Shown piece by piece: positions 37,600 to 49,569 of a DNA stretch of 64,000 bases. Numbering within the stretch: the stretch's first letter is position 1; each line of letters opens with the position of its first letter. A model generated the notes under the pieces. It was not told the DNA's origin and searched no databases. It saw only the letters and a program-made list of their open reading frames with translations. The stretch is from Cavia porcellus (lineage: Eukaryota; Chordata; Mammalia; Rodentia; Caviidae): NCBI RefSeq assembly GCF_034190915.1, contig NW_026947484.1:70883482-70947481 (forward strand), read 5' to 3'. Position numbers and translations under genes: made by a program.

Positions 37600-38565
37600 T
37601 GAGGCAGAGAAGATTGGATGGTAGGAACAGCTATTTTGGAGAAAACATGACATCATAATAGCTAGTGATGATTTAGTATCATCTTGTTTTGAAGTCCCAT
37701 CAAGCTTTTATTCTTCTGTCTCCATTGGTCTTAACAGGTTGTATCTTATTGGATTTTATTATATGTGATAATATAAGCAAAAACTTTTATAGGCAAGGAG
37801 ATTATACAGAAACCATTGTTCATTTTCTGATAGTTGGTTCGAAATACCCTGTAATACTGTCATTCTCTTGAATGGTTTTACATTGTCTTGATATGTTTGG
37901 TGCTACAGTATATGAAGTTATACTCAAAGATTTCAAGGAAAGAGACACTATGGTAACTACTTTTATGTCAGGATATCTTGTGGTGAAATACTATTTTGCT
38001 TAACTGGTTATGCTTTGACCTGCGCTGTTTTGTTGTTATGCCCTCTTTTATCTCAATCTCCCTTTTTAAAATTATTTACTTTTTTATTTTTATCTTTTAA
38101 ATTAAGGGTTAAATAAAATAAATAAAAATAGCAGGATATATTATAGTAACTTTGATTTCCTGTTAACTTGATTTGAAACCCTGTATTGCCCTCACCATCT
38201 TGTTTTGACTGATTTTCCTCTATTCTGCTTTGCTTGATGGTACCAAGTTCAAAAGTATAGGCAACAACTGTTAAGACAGTAAGATTCATTATGACATCCA
38301 TTCTGGTTGACTATTACCTTCTTTTAAACTCCTGTAATGTCTCCAATGTTTTGGTTTTATTCTTTACTGTTTTGTTCTATTTTATTATAACTGATGATAT
38401 AGGCAATTCTTATTAAGATAGCAAGAGGCTATCTTGGTAACCATTGTTGATCACTTAGTATTTTGTTTTTACATTATCTATTATGTCCATCCTTTTGATT
38501 TGACTGACTCTGTTCTGTTATGTCACATTTGGTTTTACTCTCTTCAGAAAAAAAAAAGTAATAAG
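37600..38565 (+). repeat. L1-type 3' UTR made of ~145-bp tandem units
   Basis: The landmark tttgaagtcc and its variants recurs at about 37688, 37838, 37982, 38172, 38322 and 38460. Each is followed by 'taatg...ttc', a ttttgttctatttt-like stretch, 'ttattatatgtgataatat', 'agctattttggag' and 'ggtaaccattgttgat'. The units are diverged, so this is an older copy than the one at 51160-53990. Confidence 0.65.
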
Positions 38566-38744
38566 AACTGTGGGAGTAAAAAACCCAAAAATGTGTAATT
38601 GTCATTGTACAAAAGAAAGGAAAAGAAGGTGCTCTAAAAGATATAACTGCATATACATTTAAGTGTATAAGATAGATAAACATATTACTGAGTTTTGTTG
38701 GATCACTGAACTAAACTGTTTGCAGTCTCACTGTTTCAAAGTCC

Positions 38745-38902
38745 ACTTTATATGCCTTAATTTTGTTACTTGAACAACTATTTCTAAGATAACAATATAT
38801 AATCTATTAACTAGTGATTTCCTACTGTTAATTTTTTCTGAAATTCTGTATAACTTGTATTCTTTCTCTGTTTTTTTTTCTTTTTCTCCTTAAATAAAAA
38901 AA
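38745..38902 (+). repeat. 158-bp sequence, inverted copy at 41893-42050
   Basis: It contains 'acttgaacaactatttcta', 'aactagtgatttccta' and 'tctgaaattctgtataact', all found on the opposite strand at 41893-42050 in the same order. The two differ at about ten positions. It ends at a poly-A-like run, which suggests the 3' end of a retrotransposed repeat. Confidence 0.85.
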
Positions 38903-38904
38903 AA

Positions 38905-39470
38905 AATTAACTAAAGGAGCGAGGGCTTTATCAACAAATGAAACTTGTTTCCAAATAGAGATAGTGTGCTAAATAAACCAATTCAGGACTTTTCAGGGTT
39001 AATATGCCTTTCTTTTTTATTGTGGATTATTTTTATTTTCCCTTAACCTTCCAAGAAATAAAATGCCTAACAGGAGTCTCACGTTTAACTCCGTATACCA
39101 TGCTTTAAGCATATAAGAATATAAAAGATTTAAGTGTCATGTTTCCAGATCATCTGGGCTTTTTGATAATGAAAATGTTGGGTTCTCTTAACTTCAGATG
39201 CTTCTTGAATAGATACCAATTGCAGACTGATCACTCTTCGTCTGAAAATCCTAAATGCTCTACAGTGAAAACCATTTGATCTCAGACATGACACCACAGT
39301 GGAAAAGTTCATGCCTGACCTCATGTGATAGGTGGCATCAAAAACAGAAGCATACAAAACTATTGTATAAATTTACTTCAGATAAATCAGACACATGTAA
39401 ATACTGGATTGTTCCTCTAGTGTGAGAAACCGAACGTGTGAATAAGGACAGAAATATCAGATAGTTGTGC
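38905..39470. other. AT-rich non-coding sequence
   Basis: No gene recognised. Confidence 0.45.
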
Positions 39471-39479
39471 AAGAGAAAG

Positions 39480-39722
39480 AATATGTTCAAATAGAAAAGG
39501 TGAATCAGGAAGGAGGGAGGGGGAAAGGAAGGAAAAAGAATAAAATGAGAAAAGGATAAAATGGAAGCAAAACCTGGTAAATAAAGAGGGAAAGAGGGGT
39601 TGAAGGAAGGGTAGGGCATGGGGAAAAAAGAATCAAGGTATAAAATGTACATACAAATTCCCTATGATGAATATGATCATTATGTACACGTAAAATGTGC
39701 CAATAAAAATTAATTGATTTAA
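39480..39722 (+). repeat. L1 3' UTR end
   Basis: A purine-rich tract (aggaaggagggaggggg...) is followed by 'gatcattatgtacacgta' and 'tgtgccaataaaaattaat', a typical L1 3' terminus. Confidence 0.7.
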
Positions 39723-39724
39723 AA

Positions 39725-40915
39725 AATTACTTTCAGGATATGGATTTAAAATGAAGAGGAAATATAAGTAATCTCCTAAAATATCTCGGTATGACTATGG
39801 AAATATTATAAAATCTGAAATAAATAAAAATTCTGAAGCACTTCAGGCCTACGCATTTTGAAATGAGGGTCACTGCCCACATGGTAGTGCAGGTCCTGCA
39901 CTTGTGCTTTCTATGTTGCTTAGAATTTTTTTCCCAATGAATTTGTTAGATGAAGTAACATAAAGTTTTGACCACATATCAAACCTCCTCACATCTCACT
40001 GCTTCTTCAGTTTGGAAAAGTGTGAAAATTCTGTAATTTAACACAGTCCCGAGAATTTAATTAACATGATGTTTACTTTCTTGTTTCCATCATTAATGAG
40101 CATTTTTTAAAAATGGTCCTTTCACTAACCCCTGTAGTGGTCCTCTAGATACTTCCTCCCTTCTAGAGAAAATGCCATTTATTATTAGTCCTTTCATGTG
40201 ATACTTCAACCAATTTTTAGTCTATGTAAATGTGCTCATATCTAAGCTAATTTAAACTAATTCTTTGAGTAAAATTTTATAAGATATGCTAGCCCTTTGC
40301 TTTGCTGAATCAAGATACACCACATCTATTGCTGCTTTCATCTGTTAATCTCACGGCCTGATCCACAAGGAAAAAAAAGCAATTAAATTTTCCTGGCATG
40401 AGTTTTTTTCTTTGTAAAATCATACTGTGTGCTTTTCATAATTCATTTATCCTCTAGATGTTTCCCAATGTTTATCTTAGGGTATTTCCTTATTTTACTA
40501 AGTGTTGAAATGGTTACTGCTCTCCATTTAAGAAAAGGGAGCTTAATTTGTTTATAGCTTTTCTCTTTTATAGTCTCAAGTTACCTATAGAAATAAATAA
40601 AGCTCTGCTCATCACTGGCAATAGATTGTGTACTCCTATTGTGTCTGAAAATCGTGGCACAAAATCAATATAGATACATGGTATTTTTATTCTTCAACTT
40701 TCTGGTGTGAACTGTAGAAAAGCAAAATGCTTAATTTCTAAAATGCCCATATCCTGTTTATGTTTAGTAAGATATGCTAATTACTTCAGCATCCAATCCT
40801 ACCTCAGCTTTTTTTCCTTTTCTCCTTGCTTGTTGTTAAAGATGATTTTAGAAAGCAGGTCAATATCTTAGCCATTTCAAAGTCTTTGTGGATTTCATTA
40901 CATTCTCATTAATTA
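39725..40915. other. AT-rich non-coding sequence
   Basis: No gene recognised. Parts may be decayed antisense L1. Confidence 0.4.
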
Positions 40916-40918
40916 GTG

Positions 40919-40922
40919 TATA

Positions 40923-40980
<58 letters not shown>
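40919..40980. repeat. Composite (TG)n(TA)n microsatellite
   Basis: About 11 TG units run directly into about 17 TA units. Confidence 0.97.
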
Positions 40981-40981
<1 letters not shown>

Positions 40982-40984
40982 CCT

Positions 40985-41575
40985 ATTTATTTCTTTGAAA
41001 ATCCCTTTGGATATTATTAACATTTCTTTCTCTTTTCATATTTTTTCTGAGGTTTTCTTTTTACTCAAAGGTTCATCTCATTATATGTATTTTATAACAT
41101 GGATCCCATTGATCTTTTTTCTTGGCTCTACAGTTTTTGTTTCTATACTTTATCCCTGAACTGGTGTTACTTAAATTCATCACTCATATAGTTAATTTAC
41201 AGCATCCAGAAATATTAGGTTTCCTTTGGACTCAATTACTTTTTATTTTTCCTGAAGCAACAATTAACACATTCCAAGATTCTAAAATTTTTCACAATGA
41301 ATCAAACACATCCTGTTTTTAACCATCCATTGTTCCCAGACATACTAAATCCAGACTGCGTGATTTTAGATTAGGAGCTGAAAAAAATGGAAAAAAAGTA
41401 AAAAGACAAAAAGCTACTGCAAAATCACCAGCAATAATGAACATAGGCTGTGTTTCAAAGATACTGGAACAAAGTGACAGAGTTGGTATTAAAGGTGTGT
41501 AAGAGGCCTTGACACCTGAGGACCTTCAGGAATGAGTCCTGGGCTGGGTCATGCTTTATCTTTCTGCTCTGCTGT
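40985..41575. other. AT-rich non-coding sequence
   Basis: The frame at 40926-41159 starts in the microsatellite and has no domain. Nothing else was recognised. Confidence 0.45.
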
Positions 41576-41579
41576 GCTA

Positions 41580-41760
41580 AATCAGTGTTTCCCACAGTAA
41601 CTGTGCACTTCATGGAAATTTTACTAAAATCAGACGCACAAGCAGTAGGTCAGGGCTGAGGTTCTGCATGACTAAGAAACCCCTTGTTGTGGCAGCACTG
41701 ACTGTTCTGGTCCTCAGGACACACGTCACCCATCACCCAGAAGCAACTGAAACAGCTGTC
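41580..41760 (-). repeat. Possible MER5-like hAT non-autonomous transposon
   Basis: 'atcagtgtttcccacagta' resembles the terminal repeat, and 'agtaggtcagggctgaggt' followed by 'tctgcatgactaag' is the complement of the MER5-type interior. The far terminus is unclear. Confidence 0.4.
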
Positions 41761-41892
41761 TGGAATGTCCGAGGAAGGGCATGCTATGTTGTACTCACCC
41801 AGGAAAGAGCTCCTTCAAACTATTCACAGTAAATGTATACTGGCTTTGTGTTTCATTTTATAGGCTCTAAAATAACAACATAGACATATGAC

Positions 41893-42050
41893 ATATTTTT
41901 TTATTAAGGAGGAAAAGAAAAAAACAGAAATAGGGTACAAGTTATACAGAATTTCAGAAAAAATAAACAATAGGAAATCACTAGTTAATAGATTACATAT
42001 TGTTATCTTAGAAATAGTTGTTCAAGTTACAAAATTAAAGCATATAAAGT
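41893..42050 (-). repeat. 158-bp sequence, inverted copy of 38745-38902
   Basis: This is the reverse complement of the 38745-38902 copy, at roughly 93% identity counted by eye. The frame at 41888-42073 is a read-through of it. Confidence 0.85.
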
Positions 42051-42054
42051 CATA

Positions 42055-42765
42055 TGACCATATTTTAAAGTAGCAACTTCAACAAATAACTTATTTACAT
42101 TCAAAGTTTAATATTTCTACCAGAAAGAATCTCTTTGATCATAGAAGCTTCAAATACTGCCTTGGAATTTACATAGCACTCTAAGAAGACTAGCCTTTGA
42201 ATGCAGTCTGTCCTGTATATGTGGTTACATAGGTCAGTAGAGAAATGTATTCCATTAGAAATATTCCCAGCACCCTTACCAGGGTTGATTTTAATTGAGG
42301 GCAGGAACATTTCGATACAGAGAAAGTTTGAACCACTTTTTTACTTGTGACCTTCACATATTACATCAAACCTAAGAGTAAAGTAATCTTGCATTTCATG
42401 TTAAAATTTTTATTTATATTAAATACTGGAAGAGAAGAATCTTTAAATATGTATTTACTCAGTATTAAATACATGTATATAAAATATAGAACAATATATG
42501 CTATTATTATACATTCCTTATAGATTTAATTGAGATATAATGTGTGTTCATAGATACATTTCTATTGTCTTAAAAATGCTGACCTGAAAAACTGAGTTAT
42601 ATTTTTCCTTACCTATAGTCAGAAGTATTTTTCATGGAATTGCTGTTACTTCTTTTTAAAGTATATAATAAAATCCACTAGATCTTTCATTATTGGATGT
42701 TTTTGAGTATAAATTGAACACATTTTATAGGTTTAGTACAATTAAAGATATATATTTTTCTAATG
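42055..42765. other. AT-rich non-coding sequence
   Basis: Nothing recognised. Confidence 0.45.
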
Positions 42766-42769
42766 TTCC

Positions 42770-43240
42770 TTGGCTTGTATCTAAAGGAATTTATTTCAAC
42801 TAAATTGTTAAATCTGTTGATATAAGATGGACATGACATACTTTTGTCAGCTTTGTAATGTTTATAGAAAGAGTAGTCATTAACCTTTGTCTATGGGTAA
42901 TATTGGTGACGTATTCTTTTGATTTCTTGGTCCTATTAGGAAGGATTTATTAATTGTTTAAAAGTTCTTCTAAAGATTCACACACTAGGTTTGCTAACTT
43001 GCCCTTTTATTTGTCTCTATTTCTTTTTCACTCATATTTGCTCCAAACTTTGTATTTATTCTCTTCTTTTTGATTTGGGTTTGTTTTTTAATAAGCTTTT
43101 TGATATGCTATCTCAAGTCATTTATCTTATATTTTCCTTGCATTCTAAGTAAAGTTGTGAAGATTTTATAAACAATACTTAGCTTCTTATTTTTAATTTT
43201 GGAAGAGCTTAGTTTATATAGAATTTAGAAGTGGGAGATA
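42770..43240 (-). repeat. L1 ORF2 fragment, antisense
   Basis: 'aaaggaatttatttcaact', 'aaattgttaaatctgttga' and 'ttatttgtctctatttctt' resemble the antisense of an internal part of L1 ORF2. Decayed, with no open frame. Confidence 0.5.
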
Positions 43241-43244
43241 CAAA

Positions 43245-44245
43245 GCAAGTGCCTAAATGCTACACAGTTGTTTACATACATTGAGTCATATCCTGACAGG
43301 CAGGTTAGTCTTGAGACGAAAGGATTGTTTATCATAATACAGAAACACTCCAGGAACAAGGGAAGAGGACTCTCACACAGTGAGCATAGTTAAAGGCATT
43401 ACCCTAATAGAGGGGGCCCTTGGATTATGCCAGGGTGTCATAAGGTATAGACAATTACTCTGACTTCATGCTCATCAGTGGTATGCAGCTAGTCAGTAGA
43501 CACCATCAAGATCAACCAAATTCAGGAGAAACAGCAGAACAGAAACTTGGTCAGAGGCTTCTAATTGATCATGAAGTATCTATAAGTTTGCTCTCTTATT
43601 AGTGTGCTCCTCCATTATAATTGTGACCCAGAAGCCCCCCTGTTTGTATTTAGAGGAGAATCTTCTTCCTCAGTTTCCCAGTTCTTTCAGTAGCAAGGAA
43701 ATGATGATTAGAAGGAGGAGTTTATTAAAGAAGTTGGTGATACATAGCTTAACAACTGGGGCATCTAATACTCTGAACTTGAATTTAAAATTCCTAATGT
43801 CCTGAATTTTTATACACTCCTAGAATGTTAATACATATTATCTATAAGGGCAACATTTTTACTTTAGGCATAACCAGCTAAAAGTGAGCAACCCAAGATT
43901 GACATTTATAAAATAAAGAAAAAAGGCAACTTTTCTGGAAATCTCCCAGTGCGCTGGAGCTGCAGCCCCAAGAGTAATAGTTGTTGCTAAGATTATCAGA
44001 GGTTATGGACCTATAAAACAAACAGAGTAGCAGAACATTCATTCTATAACTCAATGAACAAAGCAAAGTGCCCAGCAAAATAGTTACATCAATATAAAAA
44101 GAAAGAAGGAGACTGTGGGGGGAACCTTTCATGCTTCTGGGGACACAACCGAGAATCCCATAGAAATCACTAAAATAAATGAGGGAAAAGGAATCAAAAC
44201 CCAAGCAAGGTAGCAAAATATACAAGCAATCAGAACAGGCACTCT
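43245..44245. other. Non-coding sequence, possibly old LTR in part
   Basis: 43240-43700 is of more balanced composition, without a recognised family. The reverse frame 43878-44225 shows no domain. Confidence 0.35.
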
Positions 44246-44250
44246 TATTC

Positions 44251-44395
44251 AGGCGTGGTGGTGCACTCCTGTAATCCTAGCACTTGGGAGGCTGAGGCAG
44301 GAGTATCACTGCAAATTGGAGTCCAGCCTAGGCTTCAAAGTGAGCTCAAGGTCAGCCTGAGTGCACAATGAGACTTTGTCTCAAGAAGACAAAAG
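44251..44395 (+). repeat. B1 SINE, well preserved
   Basis: It starts 'aggcgtggtggtgcactcc', continues 'gcacttgggaggctgaggc', and carries two related segments around 'gtccagcctaggcttcaaa' and 'aggtcagcctgagtgcaca' (the internal B1 duplication). It ends 'gagactttgtctcaagaag' and an A-rich tail. Confidence 0.9.
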
Positions 44396-44479
44396 AAAAC
44401 CAAACAGAAAAACCAAAAAAGAACATGTACTCACACATATGTATGTTGTCCAGTCATTCTTTAGCTCTGTATTGATCTA

Positions 44480-45490
44480 CCAGTTTCCTGAGTGCGGAAG
44501 CAAGGTTTGGAAAGCACTGTCTCTTGGTGCAATCTTTAGTGGCTCTGACTTGTCAGGACCAGTCTCCCAGCAGTGGTCAGGATGAGCTCGCTTGGTCCTG
44601 CAGTGATGGATCCAGGGCTGGACTTTGCTGTTTTTATTAGGAGGCCTTCTCAATCTTATTAGGGAGTTCCTCTGCTCAGCAGAATAAGTGCAAGCAAAGG
44701 CCTGCAAGTCCCTGTATCCTAGCGGGCCTTAATTGCAGGGAAGTCTATCTGGAGATCTTTGAAGGAATAGAGTTCCATGTGTCAGATCTTAGGTGGGGGC
44801 TGAGAGCCTGTTGAGGTCTCAGAAGCCAATTTTGTGGCCTCTCTGCTTGATGATAGCAATCTTGGGGACATGAACTGTAGCAAAGGAGCCCTGGGAATCT
44901 GTGTAAATATTTACCCTTTGTCCTTTGCCCAGTCGAGGGCCTGTATAAGCGCCCAGCACTTGGCCCACTGAGCTGACCAGTTTTGAGGAAGGGACCTGGC
45001 TGGGAGCATCTCTTGAGGGGTAACAAAGGTACGGTTGGCCTGCACCGTCCATCTTTAATGGAGTCACTGCCATCTGCAACACGGTGTATTCACCATCTGC
45101 CAGAGGCTCCAACTGGGGTCAGGGAGACTGGCGAAGTAATGCAAGGTAATCATGGGCAGGCTGTCCCAGCTCTGTGGACCAGTAGGTGGCTGTATTTAAA
45201 GTCTTCACTGCTCAAAGGTGAACCGCGGATTTCCAACAAGCAGTCCCTGGTACTGTGTGAGGTGCCTGCTTGAAAGCCACTGACGTTCCAGGAGTATTGA
45301 GAAGTTCAAGGGCAGCATGCAGCACCATGACAGTTACCTTTATCCCCCAGCCAGTTTGCCTCCTTGTTCAGTAGGGCAGTGGCTGTAACCCTTCCACCTG
45401 TTTGTGGGTAAAAGACGGCGTGTTGCCTCAGGGGTCCCAACCCAAAGCAGTGAGGCCCTGTAAAGACTGGTCACCTATTTGCCCAAGACA
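44480..45490 (-). pseudogene. pol: Second retroviral pol fragment (RT end and RNase H)
   Basis: The reverse frame 44819-45112 shows an RNase H fold: a 'LKMDGAGQPYLCYPS' first strand region with the first catalytic Asp, 'SSKLVSSVGQVLGA' and the motif 'VNIYTDSQGSFATVHV', whose Asp-Ser is the third catalytic position. Upstream, at about 45113-45490, are diverged pieces of the RT connection in other frames. Downstream frames (44477-44707) carry weaker pol-like sequence. No LTR, primer site or other retroviral gene was seen around it, so it is an orphan piece of an ERV1/gammaretrovirus-like element. Stops and frame changes make it non-functional. Confidence 0.7.
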
Positions 45491-45494
45491 CTAG

Positions 45495-46262
45495 ATTCAG
45501 GGTCTGAAGGTGGGTCTCCCTGTTTGTGACCACTTTCAGCAATTTTTAGTTGCATCCTACAAGATTTATTTCAACATCGTCTTGCTACCTTTCAGATGGA
45601 AGAGTTCCCTAGTGGTTCCCTCACTGGCCCGTGTCCTATTTAGGACAGCTTCTAATTTCCACATATATGGTGCTGTTTTTTTGATAGTTTATGTTACTGA
45701 GTATAATTTAATTCGGTTGCCATTAGAAAGCATAGTTTAAATTTCTTGAATCATTGTGTGGTACTGATGTTTGGTGAATGAGGTAGATGTATATCAATTT
45801 GTTAATATTTTTCAAGAAAGAAAATATGGGCTTTTATTTCCCCATTGTTTAAAGCCTATCATGTGCTATGTACAATTAAAAACAGTGCACATATAAACAT
45901 TCCTGAAGAAAAATAATGCTGTCTTTAAAAGAATTTATGATTCTTAAAATGTTTGTGGAATTAGTCCTTTATTTTAAGAATTTTTCTATTATTATCTTAT
46001 TCTTGCTTGTCCTTTAACTGTGCTTCTATGTTTTTTCATCTAATTTAATTTTAAGATAATGAGATTTGTCAGTATCAATTCTGTGTGCACCTAAAACAAT
46101 AATTGGCAAACTCTCTCAACACTACCAGTATAAATTACTTTGTACATTGTTTTTCCAGTACTTGAATTTTTTAACTTTAGGTCTTATGCTTGGAATTGAA
46201 TGTTATTTGTGACTCAACGTCTTTATTCCTCCAGGTAGATACTAAGTTATTCAAATGCCTTT
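45495..46262. other. AT-rich non-coding sequence
   Basis: Parts may be antisense L1, but no diagnostic segment is certain. The frame at 45510-45740 has no domain. Confidence 0.4.
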
Positions 46263-46267
46263 TTGTT

Positions 46268-46343
46268 TTTTGGTGCTAGGAATCGAACTCATGACCCTGC
46301 ACTTGCAAGGCAGGCGCTTATGCTGTTGAGCTAAATGGCCCTC
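46268..46343 (-). repeat. ID-like tRNA-derived SINE
   Basis: 'ggtgctaggaatcgaactc' is the complement of the B-box end, and 'aaggcaggcgcttatgctg' of the A-box side. Confidence 0.85.
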
Positions 46344-46586
46344 AAATGCTATTTGTTTTTAAATCCTATTTTCTTCATAATTACTGTAGTTGATTTATAA
46401 TACGATTAATTTCTTTATGGTCAAAACTATTTCTGGTGCTATTTTTCTATATTGTTTATCAATTATGTTCTTATGACCAAATGTTACATTATTATTACTA
46501 ATTTTAAATATGTAGTATAATTAATTGTATCTTGTTGTATTCCTACAAACCATGTTAATATCAATATTTATATAAAAATTATAAAG

Positions 46587-46685
46587 CCTGGGGATTTATA
46601 ATATAAATCAGTATAATAAAGCATAAGCACCTGCCTGACAAGTGCTAGGTCATGAATTTGATCCCCAGTACAAAAAAAAAAAAAT
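46587..46685 (+). repeat. ID-like SINE with a small internal insertion
   Basis: 'gcctggggatttataatat' begins the element, 'gcataagcacctgcctgac' and 'gaatttgatccccagtac' complete it, and an A-run follows. The A-box side holds extra AT-rich bases. Confidence 0.75.
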
Positions 46686-46689
46686 CTGA

Positions 46690-48680
46690 ATTTTTAATTT
46701 TATAGACTTAAAAAATAACTCTTGTTTCTTTAAAGTAGAATATTTATTGAGATTACATTATATTAATAAATTAATTTAGATACAAACAGACCCTTAATGA
46801 TTGAGAAAGCCTTAGAACAATAACTATTTCTGTTTGCTAAGAAATATTCCATAAAGTATATTTTACATATGTTGGTTAAGTTCATTTTTAAAATACCATA
46901 GGCAATCAGGGTTTTTCCAGCTGTATGTCTAAGAACACTGTTCCTTTAATATCAAGGATATTTTAAAATTTATTGCTTTCTTTCAGTACTGTCTTGAATA
47001 TAACTAACATTGTATGAAGTTTTAAAAATGTAAGTACAGAGTTTTATAAATTTTGATGAATGGGTAGAACTTTGTAATGACTATCCAAAAGAAGACCAAG
47101 ATTTATAGGCATCTTGAGGAAGTTCTATTTCCCCTTTGACTTTATAAGCAGTTTCTTTTGAGAGTTGGTAAGTTTCAAATGTTACCGAAGTGTCAATTTT
47201 ATTACCCTTTCTTGAGCTCACAATCATTTTTTTCAGGACTTGTGTGAGACAAGGGATTTTTAATAGCATCTTTATTTAATATATGATGTATTTTAGTTCT
47301 AGAATTTGCATTCTAGAATGTCATTCTTCATAAACATTTTATTTTCCTTACATAAATATCATAATAATAAATGAAATTTATTTTCTTATATATTTACTGG
47401 CAGAGCTTCTAACATATTCATTACCTGTAGTACAAATTTCTTTCTGCTGGGATTAGATGTTTTTCTTCTGCTGACAACTGTATTTTCTGGAGCAAGTGTC
47501 CTGTTATTTCTCCACATCCCTGTGTTTGTTCCATTCATTTTGTGTGTGATTTCTTGTATTATGCATTATAGGTTTCATTACTTTTTTTCTTGAAGTGCTC
47601 TGGGTTGTGTCCTTGTCAACATTAAATTTGTTGCCAAATCATGTGATATGGTCAAGGCTGGTTTTTAGGTTTTCTTATAATAAACCCACTTCAGGATTGT
47701 GTTTAGTTCTAGTCCCTAGTAAATATTGTCTTATTTCTGAAATGAATCCTCGATTAACTCACCCAAGCTCTCCATAGGGGCTGCCCAGATGGGCTGTATC
47801 CACCCAGGAGAATATGACTCCTGTCTGCTCTGCTGTAGTTTCTGTTCTTCTCCCTCAGTTCTCTTTACTTCTCTCTCTTCATATCAGGGTTTAAGATGCT
47901 GTCAAAGTCCTGAGGACACAAAGCAAGTTTCTAGAGCTGTTTCTCAGGGAGCTCCTCGTCAGTATCCTGCACCCCAGTCCAGCTACATTAGAAGTTGTGA
48001 GTACACACTGATATCTGTTTGACACAGTGTCTGTTTGCTCTGTGACAGGAGACCATGGGGAAAATTTTTATTAGGCTTAATCACCTAAGTAGAAATATCT
48101 CTAAGCTTTTGCTTTTCCCTCTAAATAGAATACATTTTTGATTGAAAAATATATATATTTTACTGCTTTAAGAAAAATTCATTAATTTTTGTGAGTTTTG
48201 AAAATAATGATTGATTGTTAAGTTTATCAACAGCACTTTTCCACACTTATGAAGATAACTGTATTATAATTATATATATATATATTTTAATAAGGCTGTT
48301 CAGTGTTAAATAAAGGTAATGATTTTCTCAAGATTGTTCTACTGTTGTAGTCATTGGAACACACTCAAATTAGCTGTTAAATATTTGTCTCATAGCCCTA
48401 TTTGTTAAGATGATTCAACAATTTAATATTATTTCTCATTGAGTTTTTTAATGCATATATGTATATGTACTACATTAATCAGTTGTACTATTTGTCTGAT
48501 AAAAATTATCTGAACATTTCTTTTTATTTTAGAACAACTACATATTTTTTTGATTCTGGAAATCTTGGAAATCTTATAAAATAACTTTCAAAGTTACAAA
48601 AGCTCTTATTTTGTTGACAAATTCTTCATTTAACATTTTAATGTCTTTTTTGATATTAAGCAGTTTAAGATTCCTATTCC
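46690..48680. other. AT-rich non-coding sequence
   Basis: 47440-48010 is more balanced and may be antisense LINE or LTR remnant. A (TA)n run lies at about 48270-48286. No gene recognised. Confidence 0.4.
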
Positions 48681-48683
48681 ATG

Positions 48684-48775
48684 GCAAGGGATTTAGCTCA
48701 GTGGCACAAGCACCTGCCTTGCAAGTACCAGGCCATGAGTTCAATGCCCAATACCAAAAAAATAAATAAATAAAG
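48684..48775 (+). repeat. ID-like tRNA-derived SINE
   Basis: 'aagggatttagctcagtgg', 'cacaagcacctgccttgca' and 'gagttcaatgcccaatac', followed by an (AAAT)n tail. Confidence 0.85.
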
Positions 48776-48992
48776 CTTCCTATTCCAAATGGAATATCTT
48801 CATAAATTTTATTGTGAAGCAATTACTTGATAGTTTTAAAAAATATTCATGTTTATACTTAATAAATTTTTGTGTATTTAAAAATCAATTATATTTATTT
48901 CTCTCATTATTTTACCTTCAGCATTCAGTATCATTAAAAACTCAGCATTCTGTTTCCTCACATTTTTTTCTTTAAGATACAACATTAGGAGA

Positions 48993-49440
48993 AGATCTGC
49001 CTCTACCTGCTGGGTGCTGCCACCAGAAGGCCCTTTCCTCTGTGTGCCCAGTGTGGGCCCAGAGAGAGATACAGATCCACCTCTGCCTGCCATGCATGCC
49101 ATGTAGAAGGCCACGTCCTGCAGGCAGCCAGTGTGGGTAGAGAGAACCAGCAGATCTGCCTTCACTTTCACCCTCACCTTCTCCTTCACTGTCACCAGAA
49201 AACTACTTCCTGCAGGCAGCCAGCAGGAGCAGGGACACATAGCCAGATAAGCCCTGTCCATCTGTAGGCTACCTTTGGAGGCCCTTGGTTCCCTTGGGCA
49301 GCCATCACCCACTAGCAGAATCAGATAAACACACCCCTGTGTGTCTGCCACTACCACAGGAGTCCCAGTGTAGACACATAGGCTGAGAGAAGAGGCCCCA
49401 CCTCCATGCACCCCTGATCAGCTGGAGATCTGGAGAAGCC
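48993..49440 (+). promoter_or_regulatory. L1-type 5' UTR monomer array
   Basis: An 'agat(c)' landmark recurs at 48993, 49073, 49152, 49245, 49323 and 49426, i.e. spacings of about 80, 79, 93, 78 and 103 bp. Shared pieces include 'tgcaggcagccag' and 'cagtgtgg'. L1 families in rodents often carry promoter monomers in this position; promoter activity here is inference. The reverse frame 48878-49411 is a shadow of this array. Confidence 0.6.
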
Positions 49441-49569
49441 CACTCCATGCCCTGCTACCGCCTTATAGGAACCCAGGTGCCTGTCCCATCCTCCTACGCT
49501 GCATAGGGACAGCCAGTGTGGGAAGTGCCTGGAACCCCAGAACCAGCTTGTTGGGAGGAACCCAGGAGA

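Noticed and set aside
40926..41159. Forward frame with a Cys-Val/Tyr-Ile repeat start
   Set aside because: It starts in the (TG)n(TA)n microsatellite and then reads AT-rich DNA.
48878..49411. 177-codon reverse-strand open frame, the longest in the window
   Set aside because: It lies antisense to the L1-type 5' UTR monomer array, and its repeated composition comes from the array.
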